DNA of 33,381 bases, taken from Helicobacteraceae bacterium (GTDB lineage Bacteria > Campylobacterota > Campylobacteria > Campylobacterales > Sulfurimonadaceae). A program made the position numbers and the translations under genes. Below the pieces are notes generated by a model. It had not been told where the DNA came from and did no database searches. It was given only the letters and a program-made list of their open reading frames with translations. Location of the stretch: NCBI GenBank assembly GCA_027859195.1, contig JAQIBF010000003.1:1-33381 (forward strand), in the 5' to 3' direction. Shown here one piece after another: positions 1-8,801 of the stretch (position 1 is the first letter of the stretch; each line of letters starts with the position of its first letter).

Positions 1-93
1 AGGCGTGCAAAAATGCATGAAGGTTTAAAGTTACAACTTTACAGCAGTTGATAGTGGCCGAAGGGAATCGCTCTTTTCTTTTTTGGTTACTTC

Positions 94-115
94 TTCTTTT
101 GAGCGAGCAAAAGAA
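94..115 (-). terminator. Hairpin downstream of moeA, possible terminator
   Basis: An 8-bp perfect inverted repeat (TTCTTTTG, 6-nt loop, CAAAAGAA) lies about 40 nt beyond the moeA stop codon on the minus strand. It sits inside an A/T-rich tract but is not followed by a clean T-run in the moeA direction, so it is only a weak candidate terminator. The surrounding 120 nt hold no convincing gene. Confidence 0.3.
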
Positions 116-154
116 AAAAGTGACATACTAATGATATGAAGTAATGAACAAAGT

Positions 155-1372
155 TTATTTAGTAAAAATCGATTTTTGTTCCGAAGAATTAAAACTAAAC
201 CGAGTCGGAATGACCTTGACAGCTGCGCCGGCTTCCAATGTACTGACACTCGCATCCACAAAGATCAAAGCATTCGATTTCGCAAGCGGTGAGATCATAC
301 CCGGGGCATATTTATCACACACCTCAAAGGTCTCACCGTCATACAAACCCGGTACCAGCGTATTGCGGCCCGGACGGGATGTATACTCTTTTTTAAGTTT
401 TGCAGTCATAGTGGAGAGGTACTTCTCTTTAACGGCAGAGAGGGCATTGATGATGCTCTGTCCGAAGATCTCAAAGATAAGAGCCGCAGCCAGCGGATTC
501 CCCGGCAGGTTGAGGACATAGGTATTACCGATACGTCCAAATGTAGTCGGTTTACCCGGTTTGATCTCTATCTTTTCAAAGATGCAGTCGTAATCAAAAG
601 CACTAAAGGCCTCTTGTGTGTAGTCAGCATCACCGACGCTGACCCCGCCAGAAGTGATAATAAGGTCAGAGTCGAGTGCAGACTCGATGTGTTCATGGAT
701 AGAATCGAGGTCATCGACAGCCGTGCCGATAAACTGTACCGCACAACCGAGCTCTTGACATCGCGCCAAGACAGTCGGGGTGTTAGTGTTATAAAGTTGG
801 TAGTCCGTGATCTGCTCAAAATGCATTTTAAGCTCACTGCCTGAAGCAAAAAGAGCCACACGCGGTTTTTTGTAGACCCTGACTTGCGAGATGCCTTGCG
901 ATGCCAAAAGGGTGATCTGATGCGCATAAAGACGTTCACCTTTCTCCAGCAGAAGATCGCCTCTTTGGATATCTTCGCCGGTCAGACGAATATGTTGTGC
1001 CGGCTTGATGCGCTCAGGCATGATGACCTTTTCCCCGTCAGCACGTGTCTCTTCAATAGGGACGATAGCTTCACATCCATGAGGAATACGCGCTCCCGTC
1101 ATGATCTTGATGCAGTTGCTGTCTTGAAGTTTGATCTCCTCTTTATCGCCGGCAAAGATCGTATGAGCACAATCTAATGATTTGCCTGCATCACTGGATT
1201 TTATAGCGTAGCCATCCATTGCAGAGTTGTCAAAAGGGGGGAGGTTATGTGTCGCAATAATGGTTTCTGCCAAAACATGACCCAGTGCCAATTCGATAGG
1301 CAGTAACTGTTTTGACTTGGGAATAACATGGTCAAAAATAAGCGAGAGCGCCTCGTCAACAGTAACAGCCAT
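155..1372 (-). CDS. moeA: Molybdopterin molybdenumtransferase MoeA
   Basis: MoeA inserts molybdate into adenylylated molybdopterin, the last step of molybdenum cofactor synthesis in the cytoplasm. The 405-residue protein has the usual MoeA length. Visible motifs are PPFDNSAMDGYA at residues 45-56, the MoCF-domain stretch SGGVSVGDADY in the middle, and KPGKPTTFG followed by LPGNPLAA. The C-terminal domain IV is present. The ATG is preceded on the minus strand by AAAGGA. The gene is divergent from the small membrane protein gene at 1449. Its product would be needed by the formate dehydrogenase at 9034-11103, although the two genes are not linked in an operon. The family call is secure. Confidence 0.96.
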   Translation of the reverse strand: MAVTVDEALSLIFDHVIPKSKQLLPIELALGHVLAETIIATHNLPPFDNSAMDGYAIKSSDAGKSLDCAHTIFAGDKEEIKLQDSNCIKIMTGARIPHGCEAIVPIEETRADGEKVIMPERIKPAQHIRLTGEDIQRGDLLLEKGERLYAHQITLLASQGISQVRVYKKPRVALFASGSELKMHFEQITDYQLYNTNTPTVLARCQELGCAVQFIGTAVDDLDSIHEHIESALDSDLIITSGGVSVGDADYTQEAFSAFDYDCIFEKIEIKPGKPTTFGRIGNTYVLNLPGNPLAAALIFEIFGQSIINALSAVKEKYLSTMTAKLKKEYTSRPGRNTLVPGLYDGETFEVCDKYAPGMISPLAKSNALIFVDASVSTLEAGAAVKVIPTRFSFNSSEQKSIFTK

Positions 1373-1435
1373 ATAAATCCTTTTATCAATTCGTCAAATA
1401 TTTTATAAAGTAGAGAGATTATAGAAGAATTTGTG

Positions 1436-1441
1436 TAAAAT
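1436..1441 (+). promoter_or_regulatory. -10 box 7 nt before the 1449 start codon
   Basis: TAAAAT is followed by 7 nt and then the ATG at 1449, and no Shine-Dalgarno sequence lies between them. If this is the promoter, transcription starts at or next to the A of the start codon and the mRNA is leaderless. No clear -35 box is visible. Confidence 0.4.
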
Positions 1442-1448
1442 CTTGGTT

Positions 1449-1856
1449 ATGAATACAATGTATAATATGAGTCTCTCCATTCACGAAGTTGGCGTACTTT
1501 TGCTAGTCGTTATTTTTTTAGCAAGTTTGTGGCAGCTTGACCGTGCTGACGAGGTTATCCCTTATCTACGTAAAATGCGCATACAAAGTCCACTCATTCT
1601 AATGGCTATGTTTCTCCCTATCTTTACCGGTATGGTGATGATGGCCGCTAAACATCTGGAGTTTACGATCCCAAATATCGCTATGATCATTCTTTCAATC
1701 GTTCTCATCTTTTTTGAGATCAAGCGTTCCCGTCCTCTCAAATATGCTTCAATTGCCGAAGAGGGCGCTTTTAACAGATACAAAAGAGACGCGCAAAAAA
1801 TCCTGGTCAGTGAAATAGCGCTGATCATACTTATCAGCCTCTGGATGTATGTGTGA
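1449..1856 (+). CDS. Small integral membrane protein of unknown function
   Basis: I do not recognise a named family. The product is 135 residues from the ATG at 1449; a TTG at 1431 is in frame but lies before the likely -10 box. Four hydrophobic stretches are visible: after the N-terminal SLSIHE, around PLILMAMFLPIFTGMVMM, around IAMIILSIVLIFF, and at the C-terminus (EIALIILISLW). This predicts a four-helix inner-membrane protein with charged loops. Its last codons overlap the GTG start of rsmE by 4 nt (GTGA), so the two are translationally coupled. I recall a similar unnamed membrane gene beside rsmE in Campylobacter. Function unknown. Confidence 0.75.
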   Translation: MNTMYNMSLSIHEVGVLLLVVIFLASLWQLDRADEVIPYLRKMRIQSPLILMAMFLPIFTGMVMMAAKHLEFTIPNIAMIILSIVLIFFEIKRSRPLKYASIAEEGAFNRYKRDAQKILVSEIALIILISLWMYV

Positions 1857-2524
1857 GATTTCTTTTTGATCAAGATGCTGGAAAAGAGTTATTAGAGCTT
1901 AAAGGTGAAGCGTTTAAATACATCATTAAAGTGCGTCGGCATCAAGTCGGAGATGAGCTGGGATTTCGCAAGCAGACCTCCAGTGAGATACTTTACCGCT
2001 ACAAGATCGTTGATATTGACGGACGAAGTGCCACACTTGAACTGCAGAGTGCAGACTATGAGGAGGTGGCTGCCCCTAAAAAACTGCATATCGGCTGGTG
2101 CATCGTCGACAGCAAGTCGGTTGAAAAGGTCCTGCCCCTGCTTAATGAACTGGGTGTCTCTAAGATAACCTTTATCTACTGTGACCGTTCGCAAAAGAAT
2201 TTTAAACCGGACTTCAAACGTTATGAACGTATTTTGGAGAGCTCCATGCAACAGTGCGGCCGCTCTGAGATGATGTTGTTTGACGAGATGAAAAATATCG
2301 CAGCGTTCCTACAAGAGAACCCGCAGACCGTTGTTTTTGACTTTTGCGAAGAGGTCCTGGGTGACAGTAGCGACATAAACACGGTTCTCATCGGCAGTGA
2401 AGGTGGTCTCAGTGAGGCTGAACGCACACTTTTGAAAGAGCAAAAAGTCTTTCGTCTCGACACCCCGATGATACTTCGTTCTGAAACGGCAGCAACAGCG
2501 ATCGCCTCGAAGATATTGTTGTAG
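1853..2524 (+). CDS. rsmE: 16S rRNA (uracil1498-N3)-methyltransferase RsmE
   Basis: RsmE methylates N3 of U1498 in 16S rRNA, using SAM, in the assembled 30S subunit. The 223-residue protein has the normal length. The SPOUT knot signature is clear in the last third: LIGSEGGLSEAE, then LRSETAATAIASKIL at the C-terminus. The N-terminal PUA-like part begins MRFLFDQDAG. The GTG start at 1853 overlaps the stop of the upstream membrane protein by 4 nt and no ATG fits better. rpmE and rsmI follow, an order I recall from other Campylobacterota. Confidence 0.93.
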   Translation: MRFLFDQDAGKELLELKGEAFKYIIKVRRHQVGDELGFRKQTSSEILYRYKIVDIDGRSATLELQSADYEEVAAPKKLHIGWCIVDSKSVEKVLPLLNELGVSKITFIYCDRSQKNFKPDFKRYERILESSMQQCGRSEMMLFDEMKNIAAFLQENPQTVVFDFCEEVLGDSSDINTVLIGSEGGLSEAERTLLKEQKVFRLDTPMILRSETAATAIASKILL

Positions 2525-2536
2525 ATATTGCTACTA

Positions 2537-2565
2537 TTGAAACTTTAAATTTATTTAGATATAAT
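2537..2565 (+). promoter_or_regulatory. Sigma-70 promoter of rpmE
   Basis: TTGAAA (2537-2542), a 17-nt spacer and TATAAT (2560-2565) form a near-consensus promoter. The discriminator TCGCG after the -10 box also follows the rpsB -10 box, and alaS has a similar CGCG. The predicted leader is about 75 nt. Confidence 0.75.
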
Positions 2566-2578
2566 TCGCGTCCTTAAC

Positions 2579-2598
2579 AATCCGCACCCGTACGGATT
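2579..2598 (+). promoter_or_regulatory. Hairpin in the rpmE leader
   Basis: AATCCG, an 8-nt loop and CGGATT form a 6-bp stem that starts within about 8 nt of the predicted transcription start and is followed by TTT. It could be a small attenuator or a 5' stabilising hairpin for the L31 mRNA. I do not recognise it as a known L31 leader class. Confidence 0.35.
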
Positions 2599-2648
2599 TT
2601 AAAAATATACCGTGACTACGTACATGACGTGGCACAAAAGGCAAAACA

Positions 2649-2849
2649 ATGAAAAAAGAGATTCACCCGACATCAGTTGACTGTGCTATATCTTGTGCAT
2701 GTGGTAACGAGTTTGTTACTAAAAGTACAAAATCTGAACTACGTGTTGACATCTGTAATGAGTGTCACCCATTCTTTACAGGTTCTGAGAAGATCGTAGA
2801 TACTGCTGGGCGTATTGAGAAATTCAAAGCACGTTACGCAAAAAACTAA
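2649..2849 (+). CDS. rpmE: 50S ribosomal protein L31 (zinc-binding type)
   Basis: L31 is part of the large ribosomal subunit at the intersubunit bridge. The 66-residue protein has the family length and keeps the four-cysteine zinc site: C16 and C18 (CAC) and C36 and C39 (CNEC), followed by HPFFTG. This makes it the C+ paralogue that carries zinc rather than the zinc-free RpmE2 form. It has its own strong promoter at 2537-2565 although it lies between rsmE and rsmI. rsmI begins 14 nt after its stop. Confidence 0.97.
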   Translation: MKKEIHPTSVDCAISCACGNEFVTKSTKSELRVDICNECHPFFTGSEKIVDTAGRIEKFKARYAKN

Positions 2850-2863
2850 TTTAAGAGTAAGCC

Positions 2864-3679
2864 TTGCTTACCCTTGTCCCTACTCCCATTGGCAACATCG
2901 GCGATATCTCGCTGCGCGCCATGGAAGCTCTCTCCAAAGCAGATATATTACTCTGTGAAGATACCCGAGTCACCAAAAAACTTCTTAACATCTTAGATAC
3001 ACGTTACAACCTTGAACGTCGTGACCAAGAGTTCATCTCTCTTCACTCGCATAATGAAAAAGATTTTGTTGAAAAACTTGAACCGTCATTTTTTGATCAG
3101 AATGTTGTCTATGTGAGTGATGCCGGGATGCCTGGCATCAGTGATCCGGGTCAGACCCTTGTCCGCTACTGCATCGATAATGGTGTGAAGTATGACGTGA
3201 TGCCGGGGGCAAACGCTGTTTTGACCGCCTTTGTGGCAAGTGGGTTCGTAGCGACACAGATGCTCTTTTTCGGCTTTTTGGACCACAAGGGAAGTGGGCG
3301 CAGCAATGGCCTGCAAGAGGCTCTTTTTAACGGCTATACAACGGTGCTTTACGAAGCGCCCCACCGTCTGGCAAAATTGTTGGACGAGTTGGTTTTGGAA
3401 GTCCCAAACCGTCGTCTATTTTTGGCTAAAGAGTTGACTAAAAAATATCAGACCTATCTGCATGGTACAGCGAGTGAGATCAAAGAACAGCTCTCTGGGC
3501 AGATTAGAGGGGAGTGGGTCGTTGTCATCGAAGCGGGGGAGGCACACCATTCTACGATGAGTGAACGTGACATCCTGGCTTTTGATCTACCTAAAAAAGT
3601 CGCTTCCAAGTTAATTGCCAAGATTACCGGCGAGAATCCAAAAGCCTGTTATCAGCGGCTCTTGGACGAGGGTAAATAG
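2864..3679 (+). CDS. rsmI: 16S rRNA (cytidine1402-2'-O)-methyltransferase RsmI
   Basis: RsmI 2'-O-methylates C1402 in 16S rRNA with SAM. The 271-residue protein belongs to the tetrapyrrole-methylase fold: PTPIGNIGD at 6-14, SDAGMPGISDPG at 85-96, YEAPHRLAKLLDEL near 165 and ELTKKYQTYLHG near 190. The start is a TTG at 2864, chosen because LTLVPTPIGN aligns with the family N-terminus and no ATG is available before the conserved motif. It follows rpmE by 14 nt and probably shares its transcript. Confidence 0.94.
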   Translation: MLTLVPTPIGNIGDISLRAMEALSKADILLCEDTRVTKKLLNILDTRYNLERRDQEFISLHSHNEKDFVEKLEPSFFDQNVVYVSDAGMPGISDPGQTLVRYCIDNGVKYDVMPGANAVLTAFVASGFVATQMLFFGFLDHKGSGRSNGLQEALFNGYTTVLYEAPHRLAKLLDELVLEVPNRRLFLAKELTKKYQTYLHGTASEIKEQLSGQIRGEWVVVIEAGEAHHSTMSERDILAFDLPKKVASKLIAKITGENPKACYQRLLDEGK

Positions 3680-3819
3680 CCCATATTCATTACGTTGTTT
3701 ATAGATAATTTGCATGAATTTGTACAATTTTCGAATTTGTAGGCAGGTAAATCAGCTCCTGGTTCAGAGCAAAAATAATTCAAATAACTTTTATTACATC
3801 ATATCAAGTATTTTTTCGC

Positions 3820-3825
3820 TAAAAT
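3820..3825 (+). promoter_or_regulatory. -10 box 7 nt before rlmB
   Basis: TAAAAT, preceded by a T-run (3811-3816) typical of Campylobacterota promoters, is followed by 7 nt and the rlmB ATG at 3833. No Shine-Dalgarno sequence is present, so a leaderless transcript is predicted. The rest of the 3680-3832 gap shows no gene. Confidence 0.45.
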
Positions 3826-3832
3826 CGCTTTC

Positions 3833-4510
3833 ATGTTAATCTATGGAAAACAACCAGTTTATTATCTTCTAGAGAAGTATCCTAACCGTATCGAGACGCT
3901 CTATCTAGCAAAAGAGCTAGAAAAAAAAGAGTACTCACGTCTTATGCGGATGGGTGTCACTATCAAACGTATACCACCCGAGGCTGCCCAACAAATGGCT
4001 AAAAGCGGAAACCATCAAGGGTTTCTAGCAGATATCGACGGCATAGAAGTCAAAGGTTTGGATGCTCTGCGCACTAAACCTTTTCTCGTTGTCTTGAGCG
4101 GTGTGACCGACATTGGCAACATTGGTGCTATTGTTCGTAGTGCATACGCTTTGGGCGTTGACGGTATTATTGTCTGCGGTATGAAACATCTTAACCTTGA
4201 AGGCGTTGTTCGCAGCTCGGCAGGTGCGATCTTTGACATGCCGATTTGTGTTGTCAACAACATCCAAGATGTGCTTAACGAACTTAAGACTTCGGGTACA
4301 TACCTGTATGGTGCAGTGGTGGATGGTGATGATATCAATGAAGCTAACATCACCTACAAAAGAGCGCTGATCCTGGGAAATGAGTCTGAAGGACTTACCA
4401 ACAGAGTCATCTCAAAACTTGATTATCCTGTCAGCATTAAGATGGCACACGGTTTTGATTCTCTGAATGTTAGTGCCGCAGGTGCAATTTTGATGGATAG
4501 GATGCGTTAG
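3833..4510 (+). CDS. rlmB: 23S rRNA 2'-O-methyltransferase, RlmB/TrmH family
   Basis: This SpoU/TrmH-family enzyme most likely methylates G2251 of 23S rRNA. All three SPOUT motifs are visible in the 225-residue protein: DIGNIGAIVRSA at 93-104, LGNESEGL at 181-188 and DSLNVSAAGAIL at 209-220. The N-terminal L30e-like substrate-binding part is present (MLIYGKQPVYYLLEKYP). The start is firm because this N-terminus matches the family, yet it has no ribosome-binding site and sits 7 nt after a -10 box. A 2-nt gap separates it from the next gene. A tRNA-methylating TrmH paralogue is the main alternative. Confidence 0.9.
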   Translation: MLIYGKQPVYYLLEKYPNRIETLYLAKELEKKEYSRLMRMGVTIKRIPPEAAQQMAKSGNHQGFLADIDGIEVKGLDALRTKPFLVVLSGVTDIGNIGAIVRSAYALGVDGIIVCGMKHLNLEGVVRSSAGAIFDMPICVVNNIQDVLNELKTSGTYLYGAVVDGDDINEANITYKRALILGNESEGLTNRVISKLDYPVSIKMAHGFDSLNVSAAGAILMDRMR

Positions 4511-4512
4511 TC

Positions 4513-5412
4513 ATGGATGGTTTTAATAAGCTTCAAGAACTTGGCAGTAAGACAATCTCTTCGGCAACACATATTCCTGTGGCGCATGTTGAAAGTATCT
4601 TGAATAAAAAGTTTGAGAAGTTTCAAAGACCACAGTTCTTTGGTTTTCTTTCAATTTTAGAGCGTGAATACAAAGTTGATCTTTCAGGGCTTAAACAAGA
4701 GTTCCTTTTTGCAAGAGCAGAAAAAGAGATCACGCAAGAGAGTAACTTGGAGATCGCTGATACAAGCTCAAAGCTGTTTGAAAAAAAGAAGGCCATTTTA
4801 AAAAACAAAAAAGTGCAATATGTCATTGCCGGAAGCATCGTAGCGCTTCTAGTCTTCATTCTGATCAGTGTTGTCGATTTTTCGTCAACAACGGTAGCGA
4901 AGATAGAGATCAATAATACAGCTATTGACCAGGCAAAAAAGAATTTAAATCTTAAGCCTGTAGATGTTTCAAATGTAGAAGATATGATGCAAAACAATGA
5001 AGTTGAATCTGCTGAGTTCGGCCAAGATACTCAAGAAGCTAACGGCTCGATCTCAAAAGATGAAACTATTCAAGAGAGCAAGAACGCGACAGATACGCTT
5101 GGACCTGTAAGCAGTAATGAACCGGTGATGCCACTTTATCTGCGTATTATCCCTAAGGGTAAACTTTGGTTGGGTATCATCAATGCCGAGACACACAAAC
5201 GTCGAGCTGAGACGATCACGGAACCTCTTGTTTTAGATGCTAACAAAAACTGGTTGATCGCTACCGGTTACGGTCACCTTGACATGGACTGTGGGGACGC
5301 AACGAATAAATATAGAGAAGATAAACAACTGCTCTTTTTGTATGAGAACGGTATCTGCCAAATCATTGACAAAGAAGAGTTTAAAGCACGTAACGGGGGC
5401 AAACTGTGGTAA
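4513..5412 (+). CDS. Single-pass membrane protein with RodZ-like layout
   Basis: This 299-residue protein has a basic cytoplasmic N-terminal part, one membrane helix at about 101-121 (VQYVIAGSIVALLVF) and a long acidic, Ser/Thr/Asn-rich linker. A compact C-terminal domain starts near 205 (MPLYLRIIPKGKLWLGI). RodZ has the same order: a cytoplasmic helix-turn-helix, one helix, a disordered linker and a periplasmic beta-domain. The residues 15-65 could be a diverged helix-turn-helix. This is a resemblance in architecture, not a proven homology. It is coupled to the next gene by an overlap. I recall unnamed genes at this position in C. jejuni. Confidence 0.6.
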   Translation: MDGFNKLQELGSKTISSATHIPVAHVESILNKKFEKFQRPQFFGFLSILEREYKVDLSGLKQEFLFARAEKEITQESNLEIADTSSKLFEKKKAILKNKKVQYVIAGSIVALLVFILISVVDFSSTTVAKIEINNTAIDQAKKNLNLKPVDVSNVEDMMQNNEVESAEFGQDTQEANGSISKDETIQESKNATDTLGPVSSNEPVMPLYLRIIPKGKLWLGIINAETHKRRAETITEPLVLDANKNWLIATGYGHLDMDCGDATNKYREDKQLLFLYENGICQIIDKEEFKARNGGKLW

Positions 5413-6311
5413 AAAAGCTGTTATTGACTACCCTGTTAACAGCTTCACTGTTTGGTGCTGAAACAGCAACTCTGACTGTGGAAGAAGAGAGTGTATTAAC
5501 AAAAAAAGAACAGATAGTTGAGAATAATACGCTGACAAAAGAAGAGCGGCTTGATGCGAAAGTCCTCTCCTTTATCGGTGAAGAGTCGTACGAGAAAAAT
5601 CGGGATTACATTCATATCAATTTCAAAAATGTTGATAGCTTTTATATACAAGATCGTATCAATGTTGTGAAAGTTGTTGAGACATTGGAAGAAAATGGTC
5701 TATTACACCTCTTTTTTGAAGAGCCACAGCAGTATGAGATGACATTTCATTCGACAGGTGACGCCCTGTTTTTTGTTAAGTTGATGGGTGATACGCTTCG
5801 TGATATTGGATATTATCGTTATGTGACGAAAGAGTCTGTGCATGATGAGAGCGGGTTTGAATGGAAGATCTCTCTTGAAGCCGAGTATGTAACTGACCCG
5901 GTACTTTTACGTAAAGAACTTGCTACCCGCGGATGCGAGATTATTGATATCGTACGTCAATCAGCAACAGATTGGCACTACAACATCGATACATCAAAAG
6001 CACATCTGAAAGTCGACAGACTAGAAAGCGGCATAAAGAAGAAATACAATCGTATTCAATATGCAAAATGGCTGGATGTTGCCGACATTAAAGCCATAGA
6101 TATCACGAGCCACAGAGCAAATTATTGGTATCCATATATTGCCCTTTATGACAGCTCTTTGCGTCTGCTTAAAGTGATAAAGCAAGATGAAGAGACAACC
6201 CGTTTAAATTTGAAACTTCCGGAAGAGACACGTTATATCAGTGTCAGCGACCTTTACACCATAACTAATATTAGATACGGACTTGAATTTAGTCCATCTG
6301 GAAAAAGATAG
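5406..6311 (+). CDS. Secreted/periplasmic protein of unknown function
   Basis: The 301-residue product begins with a clear signal peptide (MVKKLLLTTLLTASLFGA) followed by a mature part rich in charged residues. I do not recognise a domain. The start is a GTG at 5406 that overlaps the stop of the upstream membrane gene by 7 nt, which suggests translational coupling and a shared function at the cell envelope. Its stop overlaps the AGGAG ribosome-binding site of the aminotransferase gene. There are no cysteines near the cleavage site, so it is probably not a lipoprotein. Confidence 0.65.
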   Translation: MVKKLLLTTLLTASLFGAETATLTVEEESVLTKKEQIVENNTLTKEERLDAKVLSFIGEESYEKNRDYIHINFKNVDSFYIQDRINVVKVVETLEENGLLHLFFEEPQQYEMTFHSTGDALFFVKLMGDTLRDIGYYRYVTKESVHDESGFEWKISLEAEYVTDPVLLRKELATRGCEIIDIVRQSATDWHYNIDTSKAHLKVDRLESGIKKKYNRIQYAKWLDVADIKAIDITSHRANYWYPYIALYDSSLRLLKVIKQDEETTRLNLKLPEETRYISVSDLYTITNIRYGLEFSPSGKR

Positions 6312-6319
6312 GAGAATAT

Positions 6320-7549
6320 ATGTTTGACGAAATAGAGTTTGACCGCATTAAAAGACTGCCAAAGTATGTTTTTGCAGAAGTAAATGACTTGAAGATGGCA
6401 GAACGCCGCGCAGGCGCCGATGTAATCGATTTTTCGATGGGCAATCCGGACGGTGATACACCTGAGCACATTCGTGAAAAGCTTGTCGAATCAGCACAAA
6501 AGACAAAGACCCACGGCTATTCAACATCAAAGGGCATCCCTAAGCTGCTTATGGCGATTGCCGGATGGTACAAGAGACGCTATGACTGTGATCTTGATGC
6601 GATGACAGAGTGTGTAGCAACGATGGGAAGTAAAGAAGGGTATGCGCACCTCTGTTATGCTATTACCAATCCGGGTGATGTGGCAGTTGTTCCTGACCCT
6701 ACCTACCCAATTCACAGTTATGCGTTCATCTTAGCGGGTGGAAATGTTGTAAAGTTTGGTTTAGTCTTTGACGAAGATTACAAAGTCGATGAAGATAAGT
6801 TTTTTGAAGACCTTGCGCGTGTCTTCAAAGAGAGTTCACCACGACCAAAATATGTTTTAGTCAACTTTCCTCACAACCCGACGACAGCAACGGTAACACT
6901 TGATTTTTATGTGCGGCTTGTAGCGATGGCGAAAAAAGAGCGTTTCTATATTATCTCTGATATAGCGTATGGTGACATCACGTTTGATGGTTATGTCACA
7001 CCATCAATTATGCAAGTCGAAGGGGCTAAAGATGTTGCGGTAGAGTCATTTACCCTCTCTAAAAGCTATAATATGGCCGGCTGGCGTGTGGGGTTCTTTG
7101 TCGGTAACAAGAAACTTATCGGTGCGCTCCAAAAGATCAAATCTTGGTTGGATTATGGGATGTTTACACCGATTCAAGTCGCTGCTACTGTAGCGCTCAA
7201 CGGCGATCAGCAGTGTGTTCGTGACATTACTGATAAGTATGACCATCGCCAAACGATCTTGCTCGAAGCTTTTGATAGAGCAGGGTGGAAGATCAGACGA
7301 AATCAGGCGAGTATGTTCGTTTGGGCAAAAATCCCTGAGTGTGCGCAACATTTAGGGTCGTTGGAGTTCTCAAAACGCCTGCTTGTAGAAGCGCAGGTCG
7401 CGGTAGCTCCGGGCATTGGTTTTGGTGAATATGGTGAAGGTTATGTGCGTATTGCCTTGATAGAGAACGATAACCGCATCCGTCAGGCAGCGCGTAACAT
7501 CAAAGACTTTTTAAAACAATTTGAAGACCAGAAGGAAATAGATGCTTAA
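6320..7549 (+). CDS. PLP-dependent aminotransferase, AlaC / LL-DAP aminotransferase-like
   Basis: This is a 409-residue class I/II aminotransferase. The PLP lysine is K248 in TLSKSYNMAGWR. The conserved cofactor-binding stretches VIDFSMGNPDG (35-45), GSKEG (103-107) and NFPHNPTTA (182-190) are present. The start is like that of E. coli AlaC (glutamate-pyruvate aminotransferase), while database names for such proteins also include LL-diaminopimelate aminotransferase; substrate cannot be fixed by reading. AGGAG overlapping the previous stop serves as ribosome-binding site. The stop overlaps the hom start by 8 nt, pointing to an aspartate-family or alanine role in one operon. Confidence 0.88.
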   Translation: MFDEIEFDRIKRLPKYVFAEVNDLKMAERRAGADVIDFSMGNPDGDTPEHIREKLVESAQKTKTHGYSTSKGIPKLLMAIAGWYKRRYDCDLDAMTECVATMGSKEGYAHLCYAITNPGDVAVVPDPTYPIHSYAFILAGGNVVKFGLVFDEDYKVDEDKFFEDLARVFKESSPRPKYVLVNFPHNPTTATVTLDFYVRLVAMAKKERFYIISDIAYGDITFDGYVTPSIMQVEGAKDVAVESFTLSKSYNMAGWRVGFFVGNKKLIGALQKIKSWLDYGMFTPIQVAATVALNGDQQCVRDITDKYDHRQTILLEAFDRAGWKIRRNQASMFVWAKIPECAQHLGSLEFSKRLLVEAQVAVAPGIGFGEYGEGYVRIALIENDNRIRQAARNIKDFLKQFEDQKEIDA

Positions 7550-8801
7550 AATTGGTGTTATCGGTGTTGGAACGGTAGGAACTTCTGTTGTAAAGATCTT
7601 GAACGATAATAAAGAGATGATCACTGCTCGTGCAGGATGCGAAGTGGTCGTGATCTCCGGCGTTGTCAAAAACCTTTCCAAAGAACGTGGCTTAGATATC
7701 AAGCTATCTGACAATCCTTATGATATTGTTAATGACCCGGAGATTGATGTCGTTGTCGAACTCATGGGCGGGGTAGAAGAGGCCTTTGAAGTGGTGAAAG
7801 CTGCCCTGCGTAACGGGAAAGCAGTTGTTACAGCGAACAAAGCACTTTTAGCGTATCACCGTTATGAACTTCAAGATATTGCCAAAGACCTTCCTTTTGA
7901 ATATGAGGCGAGTGTTGCGGGGGGAATTCCTATCATTAATGCACTGCGTGACGGCCTCTCTGCTAACCACATTGAGTCTATGCTGGGTATCTTGAACGGA
8001 ACCAGTAACTACATGCTGACAAAGATGACAGATGAGGGTGTCGCCTATGCAGACATCTTGAAAGAATCCCAGGAACTGGGTTACGCTGAGGCTGACCCGA
8101 CCTTCGACGTCGGCGGATTTGATGCAGCACATAAACTTCTTATCTTGGCTTCAATTGCGTATGGTATCGATGCAAAACCTGAAGATATTTTGATCGAGGG
8201 GATTGAAAATATCACTCAAGATGATATTGCTTTCGCTAAAGAGTTCGGATACGCTGTTAAACTGCTTGGTATTGCCAAACGCGACGGAGATGAAGTTGAG
8301 CTTCGTGTTCATGCAACCTTGATCTCTAAAGATGAAATGCTCGCTAAGATTGATGGTGTTATGAACGGCATCAGTGTTGTCGGTGACAAAGTGGGAGAGA
8401 CACTCTATTATGGTCCAGGTGCCGGTGGTGATGCAACGGCAAGTGCTGTTGTCGCTAACATCATCGATATCGCACGTTCAGGAAAGTCTACTCCTATGTT
8501 GGGTTTTGACAAGCCGCTGGAACATGGACTCACTCTAAAAGACAAAGATGCTATTGTCTCAAAATACTATCTGCGTTTCAGTGTTATAGACAAACCGGGT
8601 GTTTTAGCAGTGATCACGAAGCTTTTTGGTGAACATGACATCTCTATTGAGACTATCTTACAGCGCCCGTCTACTTCTGATTCTGTCAATCTTCTACTCT
8701 CAACCCATATGGCGGTAGAACGCAATATTCAAGATGTGATCGCTATTTCTGAAAAACTCGATTTTGTCGTTGCCAAACCGGTGATGATCAGAATCGTTTA
8801 G
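7542..8801 (+). CDS. hom: Homoserine dehydrogenase
   Basis: Homoserine dehydrogenase reduces aspartate semialdehyde to homoserine, the branch to threonine and methionine. The 419-residue protein has the Rossmann motif GVGTVG at 8-13, ELMGG, TANKALLA, the catalytic-domain stretch NGTSNYM, and the GYAEADPTFDVGG region. A C-terminal ACT domain (YYLRFSVIDKPGVLAVI onward) suggests threonine feedback control. It overlaps the aminotransferase gene by 8 nt. In C. jejuni and H. pylori, as I recall, hom is followed directly by yraN; here a formate dehydrogenase gene intervenes. Confidence 0.96.
   Translation: MLKIGVIGVGTVGTSVVKILNDNKEMITARAGCEVVVISGVVKNLSKERGLDIKLSDNPYDIVNDPEIDVVVELMGGVEEAFEVVKAALRNGKAVVTANKALLAYHRYELQDIAKDLPFEYEASVAGGIPIINALRDGLSANHIESMLGILNGTSNYMLTKMTDEGVAYADILKESQELGYAEADPTFDVGGFDAAHKLLILASIAYGIDAKPEDILIEGIENITQDDIAFAKEFGYAVKLLGIAKRDGDEVELRVHATLISKDEMLAKIDGVMNGISVVGDKVGETLYYGPGAGGDATASAVVANIIDIARSGKSTPMLGFDKPLEHGLTLKDKDAIVSKYYLRFSVIDKPGVLAVITKLFGEHDISIETILQRPSTSDSVNLLLSTHMAVERNIQDVIAISEKLDFVVAKPVMIRIV

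Noticed and set aside
31-261. 76-codon minus-strand frame at the left edge
   Set aside because: It overlaps the moeA 3' end in another frame. The rest is a low-complexity K/E stretch of a kind I recall from many spurious frames.
3741-3772. tRNA-like D-arm (GCTC, GGTTCA, GAGC) upstream of rlmB
   Set aside because: No anticodon arm, T-arm or acceptor stem can be formed in the surrounding AT-rich sequence.
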